Assembly: GCF_004793635.1 (NCBI RefSeq)
Contig: NZ_SRXV01000002.1
Location: 248,001-312,000 of the forward strand
Length of the DNA: 64,000 nt
Reading direction: 5' to 3'
From: Marinicauda pacifica
Lineage (GTDB): Bacteria; Pseudomonadota; Alphaproteobacteria; Caulobacterales; Maricaulaceae
Below the pieces are notes generated by a model. It saw only the letters and a program-made list of their open reading frames with translations, had not been told where the DNA came from and did no database searches. Within the stretch, counting starts at the first letter, position 1, and each line of letters opens with the position of its first letter. The position numbers and the translations under genes are program-made. Shown here one piece after another: positions 52,260 to 62,337 of this stretch.

Positions 52260-53960
52260 TCAGGCCTCCATCATGTCGGAATTGGATGCGCCCGGCGGCA
52301 CCAGCGGCCAGACGTTCTCTCTCGGGTCAATGCGCACATGCGCCAGGATCGGGCCGGTCGCGCTCAGCAGGCGGTCGATCGCGCCGTCCACCTCCTCGCG
52401 CCGGTCCACCGTGAAGGCTTCCAGGCCGAAGGCCCGGGCGATCTCGGCAAAGTCGGGATTGTCGTAGAGGTCCACCTCGGAGAAGTTTTCCTCGAAGAAG
52501 AGCTCCTGCCACTGGCGCACCATGCCCAGCTGGGAGTTGTCCAGCAGCAGGATCTTCAACGGCAGGCGATAGCGCTTGATGGTCGCCAGCTCGTGGATGT
52601 TCATCATGATCGAGCCGTCCCCGGTGACCGTGATCACGGTCGACTTTGGCTCGGCGAACAGCGCGCCGATCCCGGCCGGAATTCCAAAGCCCATCGTGCC
52701 AAGTCCGGCGCTGGTCAGGTGCGCCTGGGGACGCGAGAAGCGGCAATGCTGGGCCACCCACATCTGATGCTGGCCCACATCGCAGGTCATGATCAGCTCG
52801 TCGCCGGCGCGCCGGGACAGCTCGTTCAGCAGTGCCGGCGCGAACACGCCCTTGCCCGGAGCGTCATAGCGCATGGCCCAGCGTGTCTTGTTCTGCGCGC
52901 AATGCTCGCGCCAGGGCGCGATGGAGAGCGGGCCGGGACGCAGCGCATCCAGCACTTTGGCCATGTCCCCGCCGATGGCGATATCGGCATGGCGCAGCTT
53001 GGAGATTTCCGAGGCGTCCGCGTCGATGTGGATCACCTTGGCGTGCGGGGCGAAGCTGGCCAGGCGTCCGGTCGCCCTGTCGTCGAACCGGGCCCCGGCG
53101 CAGATCAGCAGATCGCTTTCATTGACCGCCAGATTGGCGGCGCGCGTACCGTGCATGCCCAGCATGCCGAGGAAGTCGGGGGTCTCGGTCGGCAGTCCGC
53201 CCAGCCCCTTCAGGGTTGCCACGGCCGGGATGCCGGTGCGCGAATGGAAGGCGCGCAGAGCCGCTTCGCTGCGCGAGATTGCGATACCGCCGCCGAAATA
53301 CAGGACCGGACGCCGGGACGCCGCGATCAGGGCAGAGGCCTGCTCGATGAGCGCGGGATCGAGATCCGGCCAAGGGGTCGACCGGGCCCGGTGATCGTTC
53401 TGGGGGGAAACTGCGAAGGAGGCCTGCATGACATCCTTCGGCAGGTCGATCAGAACCGGGCCCGGCCGGCCTTGCGTTGCCACGGCGAAGGCCTCGGCAA
53501 ACACGTTGAAGATTTCGGCCGGATCGCGCACCAGAAAGGAGTGCTTCACGATCGGCAGGGTGATGCCGAACGTGTCGATCTCCTGAAACGCATCGGTGCC
53601 CATCATTGCCGTCTGGGTCTGGCCGGTGATGGCGATGAGGGGGACCGAATCCATAAAGGCATTGGCAATGCCGGTGACCAGATTGGTCGCGCCCGGACCG
53701 GAGGTGGCCATGCAGACGCCGGCCTTGCCGGTCACCCGCGCATAGGCGTCGGCGGCCAGGGCCGCGGCCTGCTCGTGGCGCACCAGGATATGCTTGAGCT
53801 GCGAGCCCGGCAGGGCGTCGTAGACCGGCATGATGGCGCCGCCGGGATAGCCGAAGACGTATTCGGTCCCGGCCAGTTCCAGCGCGCGAACGACCGCCGC
53901 AGCGCCGGTCATCGACTCAGGCTGGGTCACAGGCTCAGACTTGATGGGCTGGGCGGTCAT
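52260..53960 (-). CDS. ilvG: Acetolactate synthase large subunit
   Basis: The 566-residue ThDP enzyme forms acetolactate or acetohydroxybutyrate for Val/Leu and Ile. The active-site Glu lies in LVRHEQAAALAADAYAR, and the ThDP motif reads VTGDGSIMMNIHELATIKRYRLPLKILLLDN. The start is ATG 53960 of MTAQPIKSEP; longer in-frame extensions overlap ilvC. It is the second structural gene of the ilv operon. Its partner is the ilvM-type subunit. Confidence 0.95.
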   Translation of the reverse strand: MTAQPIKSEPVTQPESMTGAAAVVRALELAGTEYVFGYPGGAIMPVYDALPGSQLKHILVRHEQAAALAADAYARVTGKAGVCMATSGPGATNLVTGIANAFMDSVPLIAITGQTQTAMMGTDAFQEIDTFGITLPIVKHSFLVRDPAEIFNVFAEAFAVATQGRPGPVLIDLPKDVMQASFAVSPQNDHRARSTPWPDLDPALIEQASALIAASRRPVLYFGGGIAISRSEAALRAFHSRTGIPAVATLKGLGGLPTETPDFLGMLGMHGTRAANLAVNESDLLICAGARFDDRATGRLASFAPHAKVIHIDADASEISKLRHADIAIGGDMAKVLDALRPGPLSIAPWREHCAQNKTRWAMRYDAPGKGVFAPALLNELSRRAGDELIMTCDVGQHQMWVAQHCRFSRPQAHLTSAGLGTMGFGIPAGIGALFAEPKSTVITVTGDGSIMMNIHELATIKRYRLPLKILLLDNSQLGMVRQWQELFFEENFSEVDLYDNPDFAEIARAFGLEAFTVDRREEVDGAIDRLLSATGPILAHVRIDPRENVWPLVPPGASNSDMMEA

Positions 53961-53971
53961 GGCGTGATGTC

Positions 53972-54985
53972 CTATTCGGCGCTTTGACCGGCATTCGCGC
54001 CGGGCTGGAGCCACGCCATGCGTTCGCGCAGGCGGGCTCCGGTTTTTTCGATGTTCTGGTTCAGGTCGGCGCGCAGCATGGCGTCGTATTTCGGCTTGCC
54101 TGCCTGGTTCTCCAGCACCCAGTCGCGAGCGAACGACCCGTCCTGAATGTCGGAGAGGACCTCGCGCATGCGCTGACGCGTCTCCGCGTTGATCACGCGG
54201 GGTCCCGAAACCAGATCGCCGTACTTGGCGGTCTCGGAGATGAAGTCGTGCATGCGCGCAAGCCCGCCCTCATACATCAGGTCCACGATCAGCTTGAGCT
54301 CGTGCATGCACTCGAAATAAGCGATTTCGGGCTGGTAGCCCGCCTCGACCAGCGTCTCGTAGCCGGCGGTGACCAGCTCGCTCGCCCCGCCGCACAGCAC
54401 GGCCTGCTCGCCGAACAGGTCGGTCTCGGTTTCCTCGGCAAAGCTGGTCTCGATCGCGCCGCCCGCCGTGCCGCCATTGGCCCGGCAATAGGCGAGCGCC
54501 TTGTCGCGCGCCTTGCCCGAATGGTCCTGCTGGACCGCGAACAGGCTGGGCACGCCGCGTCCGATTTCAAACTCGCGCCGTACCAGGTCGCCCGGCCCCT
54601 TGGGCGCGACGAGCACGACGTCGAGATCGGCGCGCGGCTTGATCTGGCCGTAGTGGATCGAAAAGCCGTGCGCGACCATCAGCGTGTCGCCAGCGTCCAT
54701 CTCCGGCTCGATCTGGGCATAGACCTCGCGATGGGTCATGTCCGGGGTCAGCAGCGCGGTGAAACGGGCGCGCTTTGCCGCCTCCCTGGTTTCCACGACC
54801 TCAAACCCGTCTTGCTCGGCCCGGGCCCAGGCCTTGCCGCCGCGCCGCGCGCCGACAATGACGTCATGACCGGAGTCGCGCAGGTTGCGGGCATGCGCCC
54901 GGCCCTGGCTGCCATAGCCCAGAATGGCGACCGTTCCGGTCAGGGCTTTCGGATCGGCGTCGTCGTCGGTGTAGATGCGGGTCAT
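53972..54985 (-). CDS. ilvC: Ketol-acid reductoisomerase (class I)
   Basis: The 337-residue NADPH- and Mg-dependent enzyme rearranges and reduces acetolactate. The Rossmann motif is [40 protein letters not shown] and [14 protein letters not shown] carry the metal ligands, followed by the class I knotted domain. It is the first structural gene after the ilv leader and attenuator, 38 bp downstream of the hairpin. High-level control of the whole nine-gene operon thus acts just ahead of it. Confidence 0.97.
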   Translation of the reverse strand: MTRIYTDDDADPKALTGTVAILGYGSQGRAHARNLRDSGHDVIVGARRGGKAWARAEQDGFEVVETREAAKRARFTALLTPDMTHREVYAQIEPEMDAGDTLMVAHGFSIHYGQIKPRADLDVVLVAPKGPGDLVRREFEIGRGVPSLFAVQQDHSGKARDKALAYCRANGGTAGGAIETSFAEETETDLFGEQAVLCGGASELVTAGYETLVEAGYQPEIAYFECMHELKLIVDLMYEGGLARMHDFISETAKYGDLVSGPRVINAETRQRMREVLSDIQDGSFARDWVLENQAGKPKYDAMLRADLNQNIEKTGARLRERMAWLQPGANAGQSAE

Positions 54986-55022
54986 GGGTGAAAGTCCTTC
55001 GTGGGTTGATCTTCGGGCAAAG

Positions 55023-55052
55023 AAAAACCCCCGCTCCGGGCTGGAGCGGGGG
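55023..55052 (-). terminator. ilv attenuator terminator
   Basis: On the minus strand CCCCCGCTCC-AGCCC-GGAGCGGGGG is followed by TTTTT, a perfect 10-bp intrinsic terminator between the leader peptide and ilvC. Its 5' arm can instead pair (CCGCTCC with GGAGCGG at 55097-55103) with a segment inside the leader frame. A ribosome stalled on the Leu/Val/Ile codons leaves that segment free and should allow read-through. Confidence 0.88.
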
Positions 55053-55082
55053 TCCTGGGTGTCTGGTTTGAAACTACTTCGT

Positions 55083-55208
55083 TCAGACAGGGGCCGCCGC
55101 TCCGGATATGGAGGTAATAAGGACTACGACAAGAAGGACGAGCGAGGTCAGCGCGACCGGGATAACCCGGTCACGGCTGGCAATCGCAATGGTCTTCGTG
55201 TCGCGCAT
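55083..55208 (-). CDS. ilvL: ilv operon leader peptide
   Basis: The 41-residue frame [15 protein letters not shown]... contains the run LVLLVVVLI and has 15 Leu/Val/Ile codons in its last 27 residues. ATG 55208 has CAGGAG eight bases upstream. It ends 30 bp before the attenuator hairpin. The layout is that of ilv leader peptides, with the branched-chain codons as the control region and the antiterminator arm overlapping the GAAAPV end. Confidence 0.88.
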   Translation of the reverse strand: MRDTKTIAIASRDRVIPVALTSLVLLVVVLITSISGAAAPV

Positions 55209-55520
55209 TACGCTGGCTCCTGTACCCGCCTTTGGACCTGAATGGCCCGCGTGCGGAACGGGGACATGCTGCATTTGCGAGCACGCCCGATCTGTTGAAA
55301 ACCGTAAGGCGGAAATCATCGCCACGGCAACCGGTAAAATGACGATTTTCCGAGAAAATTTTTTCCTTCAATAAATTCAATTATTTATCATGTGTTTATT
55401 GTTCTTCCGCCTCGCAGATGTGGTGTTTGAGACACAGGGGACCGGTTGACGGGATGTGGAAAAGGCCCGCACGTTTCGCAGGTGCAGCGCCAACGGTGCG
55501 CACTTTGTAAGGAGCTGGAC
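55209..55520. other. Divergent promoter region of the ilv and thr leaders
   Basis: A 312-bp stretch without a gene. Its middle (about 55330-55415) is AT-rich and must hold two divergent promoters. No dyad strong enough to name an operator was seen, consistent with control by attenuation. Confidence 0.5.
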
Positions 55521-55661
55521 ATGCTGGCCACCCGGCATCACATCGGCAGCGAATTGGCGACCGCCCCGGCGGCCGGCCTTCGCACGTCCGCGTCCCTCAC
55601 CACCACCATTACCGTGACCACTATTACCCTCCCGACGCGGGGGCGGTACGGCACGGGCTGA
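55521..55661 (+). CDS. thrL: thr operon leader peptide
   Basis: The 46-residue frame starts at ATG 55521 behind AAGGAG and contains the run TTTITVTTIT, seven Thr and two Ile codons out of ten. This is the signature of thrL, known from Escherichia coli as the threonine and isoleucine sensor. GGGGGCGG (55639-55646), inside the frame after the Thr run, can pair with CCGCTCCC (55697-55704) of the terminator to prevent it forming. Confidence 0.88.
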   Translation: MLATRHHIGSELATAPAAGLRTSASLTTTITVTTITLPTRGRYGTG

Positions 55662-55694
55662 GTTCACACACCACGAACACAACCACCCGATCCG

Positions 55695-55727
55695 ACCCGC
55701 TCCCGGCCCTCCGCGAGCGGGTTTTTT
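55695..55727 (+). terminator. thr attenuator terminator
   Basis: ACCCGCTC (55695-55702) pairs with GAGCGGGT (55715-55722), followed by six T. It lies 34 bp after the thrL stop and 47 bp before the thrA start. Confidence 0.87.
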
Positions 55728-55773
55728 CATGCCCGGTTCACCCCGGTTACCACCGCCAAAAAGGACATTTCCC

Positions 55774-57543
55774 ATGGCTTCCGCCCTTTCCTCCCTCGAT
55801 CCGGCTCCGCGCCTCAGCGTGCTGAAGTTCGGCGGATCCGTGCTGACCCGCGAGAGCGACTATCGCGCGGCCGGCGCGGAGACCTACCGCCACGTTCGTG
55901 ACGGGGAGAAGGTGATTGTCATCGTTTCCGCGCTGGCCGGCGAAACCGATGCCCTCGTCTCGCAAGCCCAGCGCATGGGCGGAGAGGCGAGCGCGGCAAT
56001 GTCGGCCCGCCTCGTCCGGCTCGGCGAGTACCGCTCGGCGGCGATGATGGGCCTCGAGATGGCCCGGCTCGGCGTGCGCACCGAAGTGCTCGACCCCTAC
56101 GAAATCGGTCTCAAGGCTGAAGGCGAGCCGCTCGACGCGGATCTGTGCGATCTCGACGCCAAGGCGCTAGCCGATGCGCTCGAGCGCGCCGACGTGCTGG
56201 TGATCCCGGGCTTCACCGCCGGCCACGACCAGTACGGCGCCGTCACGCTGGGACGCGGCGGCACCGACCTGACGGCCGTCTTCTTCGCGGCCCGCGCCGG
56301 GGCAGACCGGGTCCGGCTTATCAAGGATGTGGACGGGGTCTACAGCGAGGATCCGGCGGTCAATCCCGACGCAAAACGCTATGACTGCCTCGATTATGAA
56401 GCAGCGATGGCGGCCAGCCGCGGCCTGATCCAGCCCAAGGCGATCGAGGCGGCGCGCGACCATGATGTGGTCATTGAGGTCGCCTGTATGGGCGCCGGCG
56501 CGGCCACGCGCATCGCGCGCCTGCCCAAGCGCGCCGGACGTCTGCGCCACCGTGGCCCGATGAAGGTCGCGCTTCTGGGATGCGGATCGGTCGGCGCAGG
56601 GGTCCTGGACTATCTTCGCACCCATCCGGACCTGTTCGAGCTCAACCCGGTTCTGGTCCGCAACCCGGCCAAGCATGCCGCGAACAAGCAGGCGAGCTTC
56701 ACCAGCGATATGGCCGAGAGTCTTGCCGGAGACCCGGACCTCGTGGTCGAGCTGATGGGCGGGGCGGACATGCCGGCCCGCGTGATGGAAGACGCGCTGG
56801 CCAAGGGCGCGCGTGTCGTGACCGCCAACAAGGCCGCGGTGGCCAAGCATTACGACACGCTGGTCGGCGCCGCCCGGCCCGATCATCTCGCCTACTCGGC
56901 AGCGGTCGGCGGTGGCGTCACCGTGCTGGAGCGCATCGCCACCCTCTCCGATCTGGTGCAGATCGAGGGCGTCATGAACGGCACGGCCAATTTCATGCTC
57001 GACAAGCTGAGCCATGGCGAGGATTTCGAGGCGGTCCTGGCCGAAGCCCAGCGTCTGGGCTTTGCCGAGGCCGATCCCAGCGCCGACGTGGAAGGCCATG
57101 ATGCGGCCGACAAGCTGTCCATCCTGATCCGCGAAGCCTTCGGCGTCGCCCGTCTGCCGGGCGATATTCCCAAGCAATCGCTGCGCGAGGTCACTGGCGA
57201 GATGGCGCAGGAGGCAGCGAAGAAGGGCCTGGTCTACAAGCAGATCGGCCGGTGCGTGCTGGCCGAGGGCGAGGTCCGCGCGGCCATCACCGTGGAGGCC
57301 GTTCCGCTCTCCCATCCCCTGGCAGGTGCGCGCAACGAAGAAAACCGCTTCCTCCTGACCGAAGCCTCAGGCACCGTCCATGGGGTCTACGGCAAGGGCG
57401 CGGGACGCTGGCCGACAGCGGCCGCTGTCTTTGCCGATATCATGGACACGCGCCGCGCATGGTGCGGAGATGAGCGCGGCAGCGCTGCCCTGCCGGGCTC
57501 GCATCCGGCCGCGCACGCCGAACCCGCACTTGCCCGCGCCTGA
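55774..57543 (+). CDS. thrA: Aspartate kinase-homoserine dehydrogenase fusion without ACT domains
   Basis: The 589-residue protein starts at ATG 55774 behind AAAAGGAC. Residues 14-255 are an amino-acid kinase domain: Lys18 in LKFGGSV, GRGGTDLTAVF at 160-170, and RLIKDVDGVYSEDP. At residue 263 a homoserine dehydrogenase begins with VALLGCGSVGAG, followed by TANKAAVAKH, EGVMNGTANFML and AEADPSADVEGHDAADKL. E. coli ThrA is about 820 residues because two ACT domains sit between these parts. Here only about ten residues separate them and no ACT follows. Feedback inhibition by threonine is therefore not expected in the usual form, which leaves the thr attenuator as the main control seen. Confidence 0.88.
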   Translation: MASALSSLDPAPRLSVLKFGGSVLTRESDYRAAGAETYRHVRDGEKVIVIVSALAGETDALVSQAQRMGGEASAAMSARLVRLGEYRSAAMMGLEMARLGVRTEVLDPYEIGLKAEGEPLDADLCDLDAKALADALERADVLVIPGFTAGHDQYGAVTLGRGGTDLTAVFFAARAGADRVRLIKDVDGVYSEDPAVNPDAKRYDCLDYEAAMAASRGLIQPKAIEAARDHDVVIEVACMGAGAATRIARLPKRAGRLRHRGPMKVALLGCGSVGAGVLDYLRTHPDLFELNPVLVRNPAKHAANKQASFTSDMAESLAGDPDLVVELMGGADMPARVMEDALAKGARVVTANKAAVAKHYDTLVGAARPDHLAYSAAVGGGVTVLERIATLSDLVQIEGVMNGTANFMLDKLSHGEDFEAVLAEAQRLGFAEADPSADVEGHDAADKLSILIREAFGVARLPGDIPKQSLREVTGEMAQEAAKKGLVYKQIGRCVLAEGEVRAAITVEAVPLSHPLAGARNEENRFLLTEASGTVHGVYGKGAGRWPTAAAVFADIMDTRRAWCGDERGSAALPGSHPAAHAEPALARA

Positions 57544-57573
57544 ACGACGAAGACAGAACAAGGGGAGACGGCC

Positions 57574-58515
57574 ATGATCCGCGCGAAAGCCAGCGCACCT
57601 GCCAGTATCGGCAATCTCGGCGTCGGGTTCGACGTTCTGGGACAAGCCTTCGATGCGGTCCGCGACACGGTAACCGTCGAGCGCGAATCGCGTCCCGGCG
57701 TCCGGCTGGGCGAGGTGACCGGCCTGGTCACGCGCCTGCCCGATGCGCCCTCGCGCAATACGGCGCTGGCCGCGGCGCGTGCCGTGCTGGATGCGGCCGG
57801 CCGCCCGTTCGGTATGCGCGTGCATGTCCACAAGGCCATCCCCCTGAGCGCGGGAATGGGCGGATCGGCAGCGTCGGCCGTCGCGGCGGCGGCAGCGGTC
57901 AATGCGCTGTTGTCCCGCCCCTTTGCTACTGAAGACCTGCTCGAATTTGCGTTGGAAGGCGAGCGCGCCTCCGCCGATCCCCCGCCCTGGGACAATGTGA
58001 TGGCTGCACTGCATGGCGGGATCGTCATGGCGGCGGCGACCGATCCCGCCCTGATCCGCCCGGTCCCGGCACCGGCCGGGCTGGTCTCCATCCTGCTCCA
58101 TCCCGATGCGCAAACCGAAACCCAGCATGCGCGCAACGTTCTCAAACCCGAGGTCGCCATGGAGATCGCGGTCGAACATTCGCGCGCACTCGCCGGCTTC
58201 GTGCTGGGCTGCGTCAGCAATGACCGTGCGCTCATCGCCGCCTGCCTGCGCGATCGCCTGGTCGAACCGCAGCGCCGTTTCCTGCTGCCCGAGTTCGAAC
58301 AGGTCCAGGCCGCCGCGCTGCAGGCCGGTGCGCTCGGCTGTTCCTTTTCCGGGTCCGGACCGTCCCTGTTTGCCTGGGCTGACGAGAGCGATGCCGACTA
58401 TGTCGAGCAGGCCATGAGCGCGGCGTTCGACGCCGCCGGCCGGAGCTTTACCGCCTACCGTTCCGCGATCGATGCGCCCGGTGTGAAACTCGAACCGGTC
58501 CGGGAGATCGCGTAA
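57574..58515 (+). CDS. thrB: Homoserine kinase (GHMP family)
   Basis: This 313-residue enzyme phosphorylates homoserine. The GHMP ATP-binding motif is PLSAGMGGSAASA near residue 93, ASAPASIGNLGVGFDVLG opens the protein, and CSFSGSGPSLFAWA is the third GHMP motif. Many alphaproteobacteria use an unrelated APH-type ThrB, so this form suits the gammaproteobacterial style of the operon. The stop overlaps the thrC start by one base. Confidence 0.95.
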   Translation: MIRAKASAPASIGNLGVGFDVLGQAFDAVRDTVTVERESRPGVRLGEVTGLVTRLPDAPSRNTALAAARAVLDAAGRPFGMRVHVHKAIPLSAGMGGSAASAVAAAAAVNALLSRPFATEDLLEFALEGERASADPPPWDNVMAALHGGIVMAAATDPALIRPVPAPAGLVSILLHPDAQTETQHARNVLKPEVAMEIAVEHSRALAGFVLGCVSNDRALIAACLRDRLVEPQRRFLLPEFEQVQAAALQAGALGCSFSGSGPSLFAWADESDADYVEQAMSAAFDAAGRSFTAYRSAIDAPGVKLEPVREIA

Positions 58516-59816
58516 TGAAAATGGTGTCCACGCGGGCCGATAGCCCGCCCGTCAGCCTGAGCGAAGCCATCCGCCAGGGTCAGGCGCCCGATGGCGGATT
58601 GTATATGCCCTGCGAACTGCCCTCGGCGGCCATGGGCGAGGCGCCCGAAACGCTGAGCCTTCCCAAGAGCGCTGCGCGCTTCCTGGCCCCGGTGTTTTCC
58701 GGCGATGCGCTGGCCAGCGAGCTGGCCGAGATTTGCGAGACCGCCTTCGATTTCGACGTGCCGCTGGTCCAGCCCGATCCCGCGCGGCCCGGCCTGCATG
58801 TGCTTGAGCTGTTTCACGGGCCAACCGGCGCGTTCAAGGATTTCGGCGGGCGCTTCCTGATGGAATGCCTGGATCGTCTGTCCGATCCCCGCGCCCCGCT
58901 CACCGTGCTGGCCGCGACGTCCGGCGATACCGGCGGCGCGGTCGGATGCGCGGCGGAAGGCCGGGCCGGTGTGCGTGCAGTCATCCTGTTCGCCAAGGGC
59001 CGGGTCTCCGCCTTCCAGCGTCACCAGCTGACGTGCTGGGATGCGCCGGTGAGCGCGCTGGAAGTCGACGGCGATTTCGACGCGTGCCAGGCCCTGGTCA
59101 AGGCGGCTTTCCGCGACCGGACCCTGCGCGAGCGCCACCATCTGACCAGCGCGAACTCGATCAATCTTGCCCGTCTTCTGCCCCAGGCGGCCTATCTGGC
59201 CTGGGCGGTGCGCCGGGTCGAAGCGAGCACCGGACGCAGGCCCGGCCTGATCCTGCCGACCGGCAATCTCGGCCATGGCGTCGCGGCGGCCATCGCGGCG
59301 GCGATGGGGGCGCCGGTCGGCCCGCTTGTGCTGGCCACCAATGCCAACGCGACCCTCAGCGACTGGGCGAAGACCGGCGAATACACGCCGCGCGCCTCTA
59401 TCGCCACGATCGCCAATGCGATGGATGTCGGCGCGCCGAGCAATTTCGAGCGCCTCTCGGCCATGCGTGACGTGGCAGAAAGCGCGCGCGTTGAACGCGT
59501 TGATGACGAGCAGATCCGCGCCCGGATCCGCGCCGATTACGAGACCAGCGGCTATGTCTGGTGCCCCCATTCGGCAACCGCCGCGGAAGCCTATGCCCGC
59601 CTGGAGGCGAAAGAGCGCGAGGCCCGCCCCTGGATCGTCGCGGCAACCGCCCACCCCTACAAGTTCGCCGACATTGTCGAGCCCCTGATCGGACGCAGCG
59701 TCGTACCGACCCCGGCCTTGCGCGCGGTGACCGACCGGGAAAGCCGGGCGCGCCCCCTCAAACCGGAACTCTCGGCCCTGGCCGACCATCTTGACCACCG
59801 ACTGGAGACTGCCTGA
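58515..59816 (+). CDS. thrC: Threonine synthase
   Basis: The 433-residue fold-type II PLP enzyme turns O-phosphohomoserine into threonine. The PLP Lys lies in [26 protein letters not shown] binds the phosphate, and [18 protein letters not shown] is the glycine-rich loop. It is the E. coli-type ThrC by length and N-terminus. The TGATG junction couples it to ilvD. Confidence 0.95.
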   Translation: MKMVSTRADSPPVSLSEAIRQGQAPDGGLYMPCELPSAAMGEAPETLSLPKSAARFLAPVFSGDALASELAEICETAFDFDVPLVQPDPARPGLHVLELFHGPTGAFKDFGGRFLMECLDRLSDPRAPLTVLAATSGDTGGAVGCAAEGRAGVRAVILFAKGRVSAFQRHQLTCWDAPVSALEVDGDFDACQALVKAAFRDRTLRERHHLTSANSINLARLLPQAAYLAWAVRRVEASTGRRPGLILPTGNLGHGVAAAIAAAMGAPVGPLVLATNANATLSDWAKTGEYTPRASIATIANAMDVGAPSNFERLSAMRDVAESARVERVDDEQIRARIRADYETSGYVWCPHSATAAEAYARLEAKEREARPWIVAATAHPYKFADIVEPLIGRSVVPTPALRAVTDRESRARPLKPELSALADHLDHRLETA

Positions 59817-61507
59817 TGGCTGACACACGCCGCCCGTCCCACACACTCATCCAGGGACCGGCTCGCGCCCCGGCCCGCGCCATGCTGCGCGCGGCCGGTT
59901 TCGACGACGAGAAGATGGCGCGCCCCATGATCGCCATCGTGAACACCTGGACCGATATCACGCCGTGCAACATGCATTTGCGCGGCTTGGCCCAGCATGC
60001 GCGCGAAGGCATCGAGGCCGCCGGCGGCACGCCCGTGGAGTTCAACACGATCGTCGTCACCGACGGGATCTCGATGGGCACCGAGGGCATGCGCGCCTCA
60101 CTGATGAGCCGGGAGACGATTGCCGACTCTGCCGAGCTCGCCGTGCGCGGGCACAGCCTGGACGGCGTGCTCTTCCTGGCCGGGTGCGACAAGACGCTTC
60201 CGGCCGCAGCCATGGCCGCGGCGCGCATGAATCTGCCCAGCGTCGTGCTCTACGGTGGCTCCATCATGCCGGGCCGCCTCGGCGACAAGGCGCTGACGGT
60301 CCAGGACGTGTTCGAGGCCGTCGGCGCCTGCGCGGCGGGCAAGATCACCGAAGACCAGCTTGGCGAGGTGGAAAAGGCCGCCTGCCCCGGCGCGGGCGCG
60401 TGCGGCGGTCAGTTCACCGCCAACACCATGGCTATGGCGCTCAGCGTTCTCGGCCTTTCGCCCATGGGGCTGAACGACATTCCCGCCGTCCATCCCGACA
60501 AGGCGGGGGCGGCCCATGCCGCCGGCGCAGCGGTCCTGTATGCGCTCGAACACAATCGGCGCCCGCGCGACCTGATCACACCGGCAAGCCTGAAGAATGC
60601 GGCCGCGGCCGTCACCGCTACAGCCGGATCGACCAATGCGGTCCTGCACCTGCTCGCGATCGCACGTGAGGCCGGACTCTCGCAGACCGATTTCGACATC
60701 GACCAGTTCGACGCCATCTCGCGGGCGACGCCGGTCATCGCCGATCTCAAACCCGGCGGACGCTACATGGCCCCCGATATGAGCGCAGCCGGCGGCACGC
60801 GACTGCTGGTCCAGCGGATGCAGCAGGCTGGGCTGATAGTCGATGCGCCCACCGTCACGGGAAAATCCCTGTTCGAAGAAGCAGCCGACGCGAAGGAGAT
60901 GCCGGGCCAGGACGTGATCCGCGCGCCGGACAACCCGGTCAAAAGCCGGGGCGGGTTCGGCGTGCTGTATGGCGATCTCGCACCGCAGGGCTGCGTGGCC
61001 AAGCTGGCCGGGCATGACCGCCTGCGGTTCGAGGGGCCTGCGCGGGTCTTCGACAGCGAGGAAGCGGCCTTCGAGGCGATCAACAAGCGCCAGATCAACA
61101 AGGGCGACGTGGTCGTCATCCGCTATGAAGGCCCGTCGGGCGGACCCGGCATGCGCGAGATGCTCGCCGTGACCGCCGCCATTCAGGGCGCCGGGCTGGG
61201 CGACGACGTGGCGCTGGTCACCGACGGACGCTTCTCCGGCGCCACTTACGGGTTCATGGTCGGCCATATCGCGCCCGAAGCGGCCCGCGGCGGCCCGATC
61301 GCCTTCCTGGAAGAGGGCGACAGGGTCAGCATCGATGTCGAGAACCGTCGCATTGACGTGGATGGCGATCTCGCTGCGCGCGCCCGGGCCGGATTCACGC
61401 CGCCGGAACCGCGCTACACCCATGGGGCCTATGCCAAATACGCCGCGCTGGTCGGTTCGGCCTCGCACGGGGCGGTCACCTCCTTCCCGTTCGAGCCGCG
61501 CGGATGA
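59816..61507 (+). CDS. ilvD: Dihydroxy-acid dehydratase
   Basis: This 563-residue Fe-S enzyme makes the 2-oxo acids for Ile and Val. Cluster cysteines are in [20 protein letters not shown] and [16 protein letters not shown]. The C-terminus has [12 protein letters not shown] and [16 protein letters not shown]. Its place after thrC means isoleucine synthesis shares the thr leader, whose Ile codons then make sense. Confidence 0.96.
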   Translation: MADTRRPSHTLIQGPARAPARAMLRAAGFDDEKMARPMIAIVNTWTDITPCNMHLRGLAQHAREGIEAAGGTPVEFNTIVVTDGISMGTEGMRASLMSRETIADSAELAVRGHSLDGVLFLAGCDKTLPAAAMAAARMNLPSVVLYGGSIMPGRLGDKALTVQDVFEAVGACAAGKITEDQLGEVEKAACPGAGACGGQFTANTMAMALSVLGLSPMGLNDIPAVHPDKAGAAHAAGAAVLYALEHNRRPRDLITPASLKNAAAAVTATAGSTNAVLHLLAIAREAGLSQTDFDIDQFDAISRATPVIADLKPGGRYMAPDMSAAGGTRLLVQRMQQAGLIVDAPTVTGKSLFEEAADAKEMPGQDVIRAPDNPVKSRGGFGVLYGDLAPQGCVAKLAGHDRLRFEGPARVFDSEEAAFEAINKRQINKGDVVVIRYEGPSGGPGMREMLAVTAAIQGAGLGDDVALVTDGRFSGATYGFMVGHIAPEAARGGPIAFLEEGDRVSIDVENRRIDVDGDLAARARAGFTPPEPRYTHGAYAKYAALVGSASHGAVTSFPFEPRG

Positions 61508-62337
61508 AGACGCCGGCCACCGCCTCGCGCTTCGAACACGCGCTGGGCCGCGCGCGGCGCCTCGTCATCAAGATCGGGTCGAACCAGCTGACCGATCCGG
61601 AAACCGGGCGGGCCCGCGACAGCGTGTTCGAGGCGATCGCCGAGGACATCGCGGCCCTGCGCGAGACCGGCAAGGCGGTGGTGCTCGTCAGCTCCGGCGC
61701 GGTCGCGCTCGGACGCCTGCGCCTCGGCCTGCCGCTGTCGCGCACGCTGAGCCTGCCCGAAAAGCAGGCCGCGGCGGCCGTCGGGCAGATCCTGCTGACC
61801 GAGGCATGGTCGCGCGCCTTCGCGCGCAGCGGCGTCCTGACGGCGCAGACCCTGCTTTCGCCGGGTGACACCGAAACCGGCCAGCGCCGCGACAATGCCC
61901 GCAACACGCTCGCCTGCCTTCTGGACATGGGCGTTCTGCCCATCGTCAACGAGAACGACACCGTGGCGACCGAAGAATTACGCTACGGCGACAATGATCG
62001 TCTGGCCGCACGCATCGCCCCCCTCCTGCCCGCGTGCGGCCTTGTCCTGCTCTCCGATGTGGACGGGCTTTACAGCGCCGACCCGGTGCTGGATCCGGAC
62101 GCGCAACCGATCGATCAGATTGAAGACGTCTTCGCGCTCGACCCGGCGCTCGCCGGCGGGCCGCGGGCTGGCAGCCCGGGAACGGGCGGAATGGCGAGCA
62201 AGATTGCCGCAGCGCGACTGGCCGCCGCGCATGCGTGCTGGACGGTCATCGCCCGGGCGAGCGACCGGCCCCTGCGCGCGGGATCGGCGGCGCGGCTGAC
62301 CTTTATCGGCGCGCGCCAGAACGAGATCGCGTCCTAA
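61504..62337 (+). CDS. proB: Glutamate 5-kinase without PUA domain
   Basis: The 277-residue amino-acid kinase phosphorylates glutamate, the first step to proline. The motifs are [49 protein letters not shown] and [16 protein letters not shown]. The ATGA overlap with ilvD puts it in the threonine operon. The enzyme lacks the roughly 90-residue C-terminal PUA domain of E. coli ProB. No proA is nearby. Proline as an osmolyte is one reason to link it with amino-acid supply. Confidence 0.9.
   Translation: MKTPATASRFEHALGRARRLVIKIGSNQLTDPETGRARDSVFEAIAEDIAALRETGKAVVLVSSGAVALGRLRLGLPLSRTLSLPEKQAAAAVGQILLTEAWSRAFARSGVLTAQTLLSPGDTETGQRRDNARNTLACLLDMGVLPIVNENDTVATEELRYGDNDRLAARIAPLLPACGLVLLSDVDGLYSADPVLDPDAQPIDQIEDVFALDPALAGGPRAGSPGTGGMASKIAAARLAAAHACWTVIARASDRPLRAGSAARLTFIGARQNEIAS

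Noticed and set aside
50406..53987. A 1193-codon frame antisense to leuA-ilvM-ilvG
   Set aside because: It spans three recognised genes on the other strand, shows no homology by eye and has no ribosome site.
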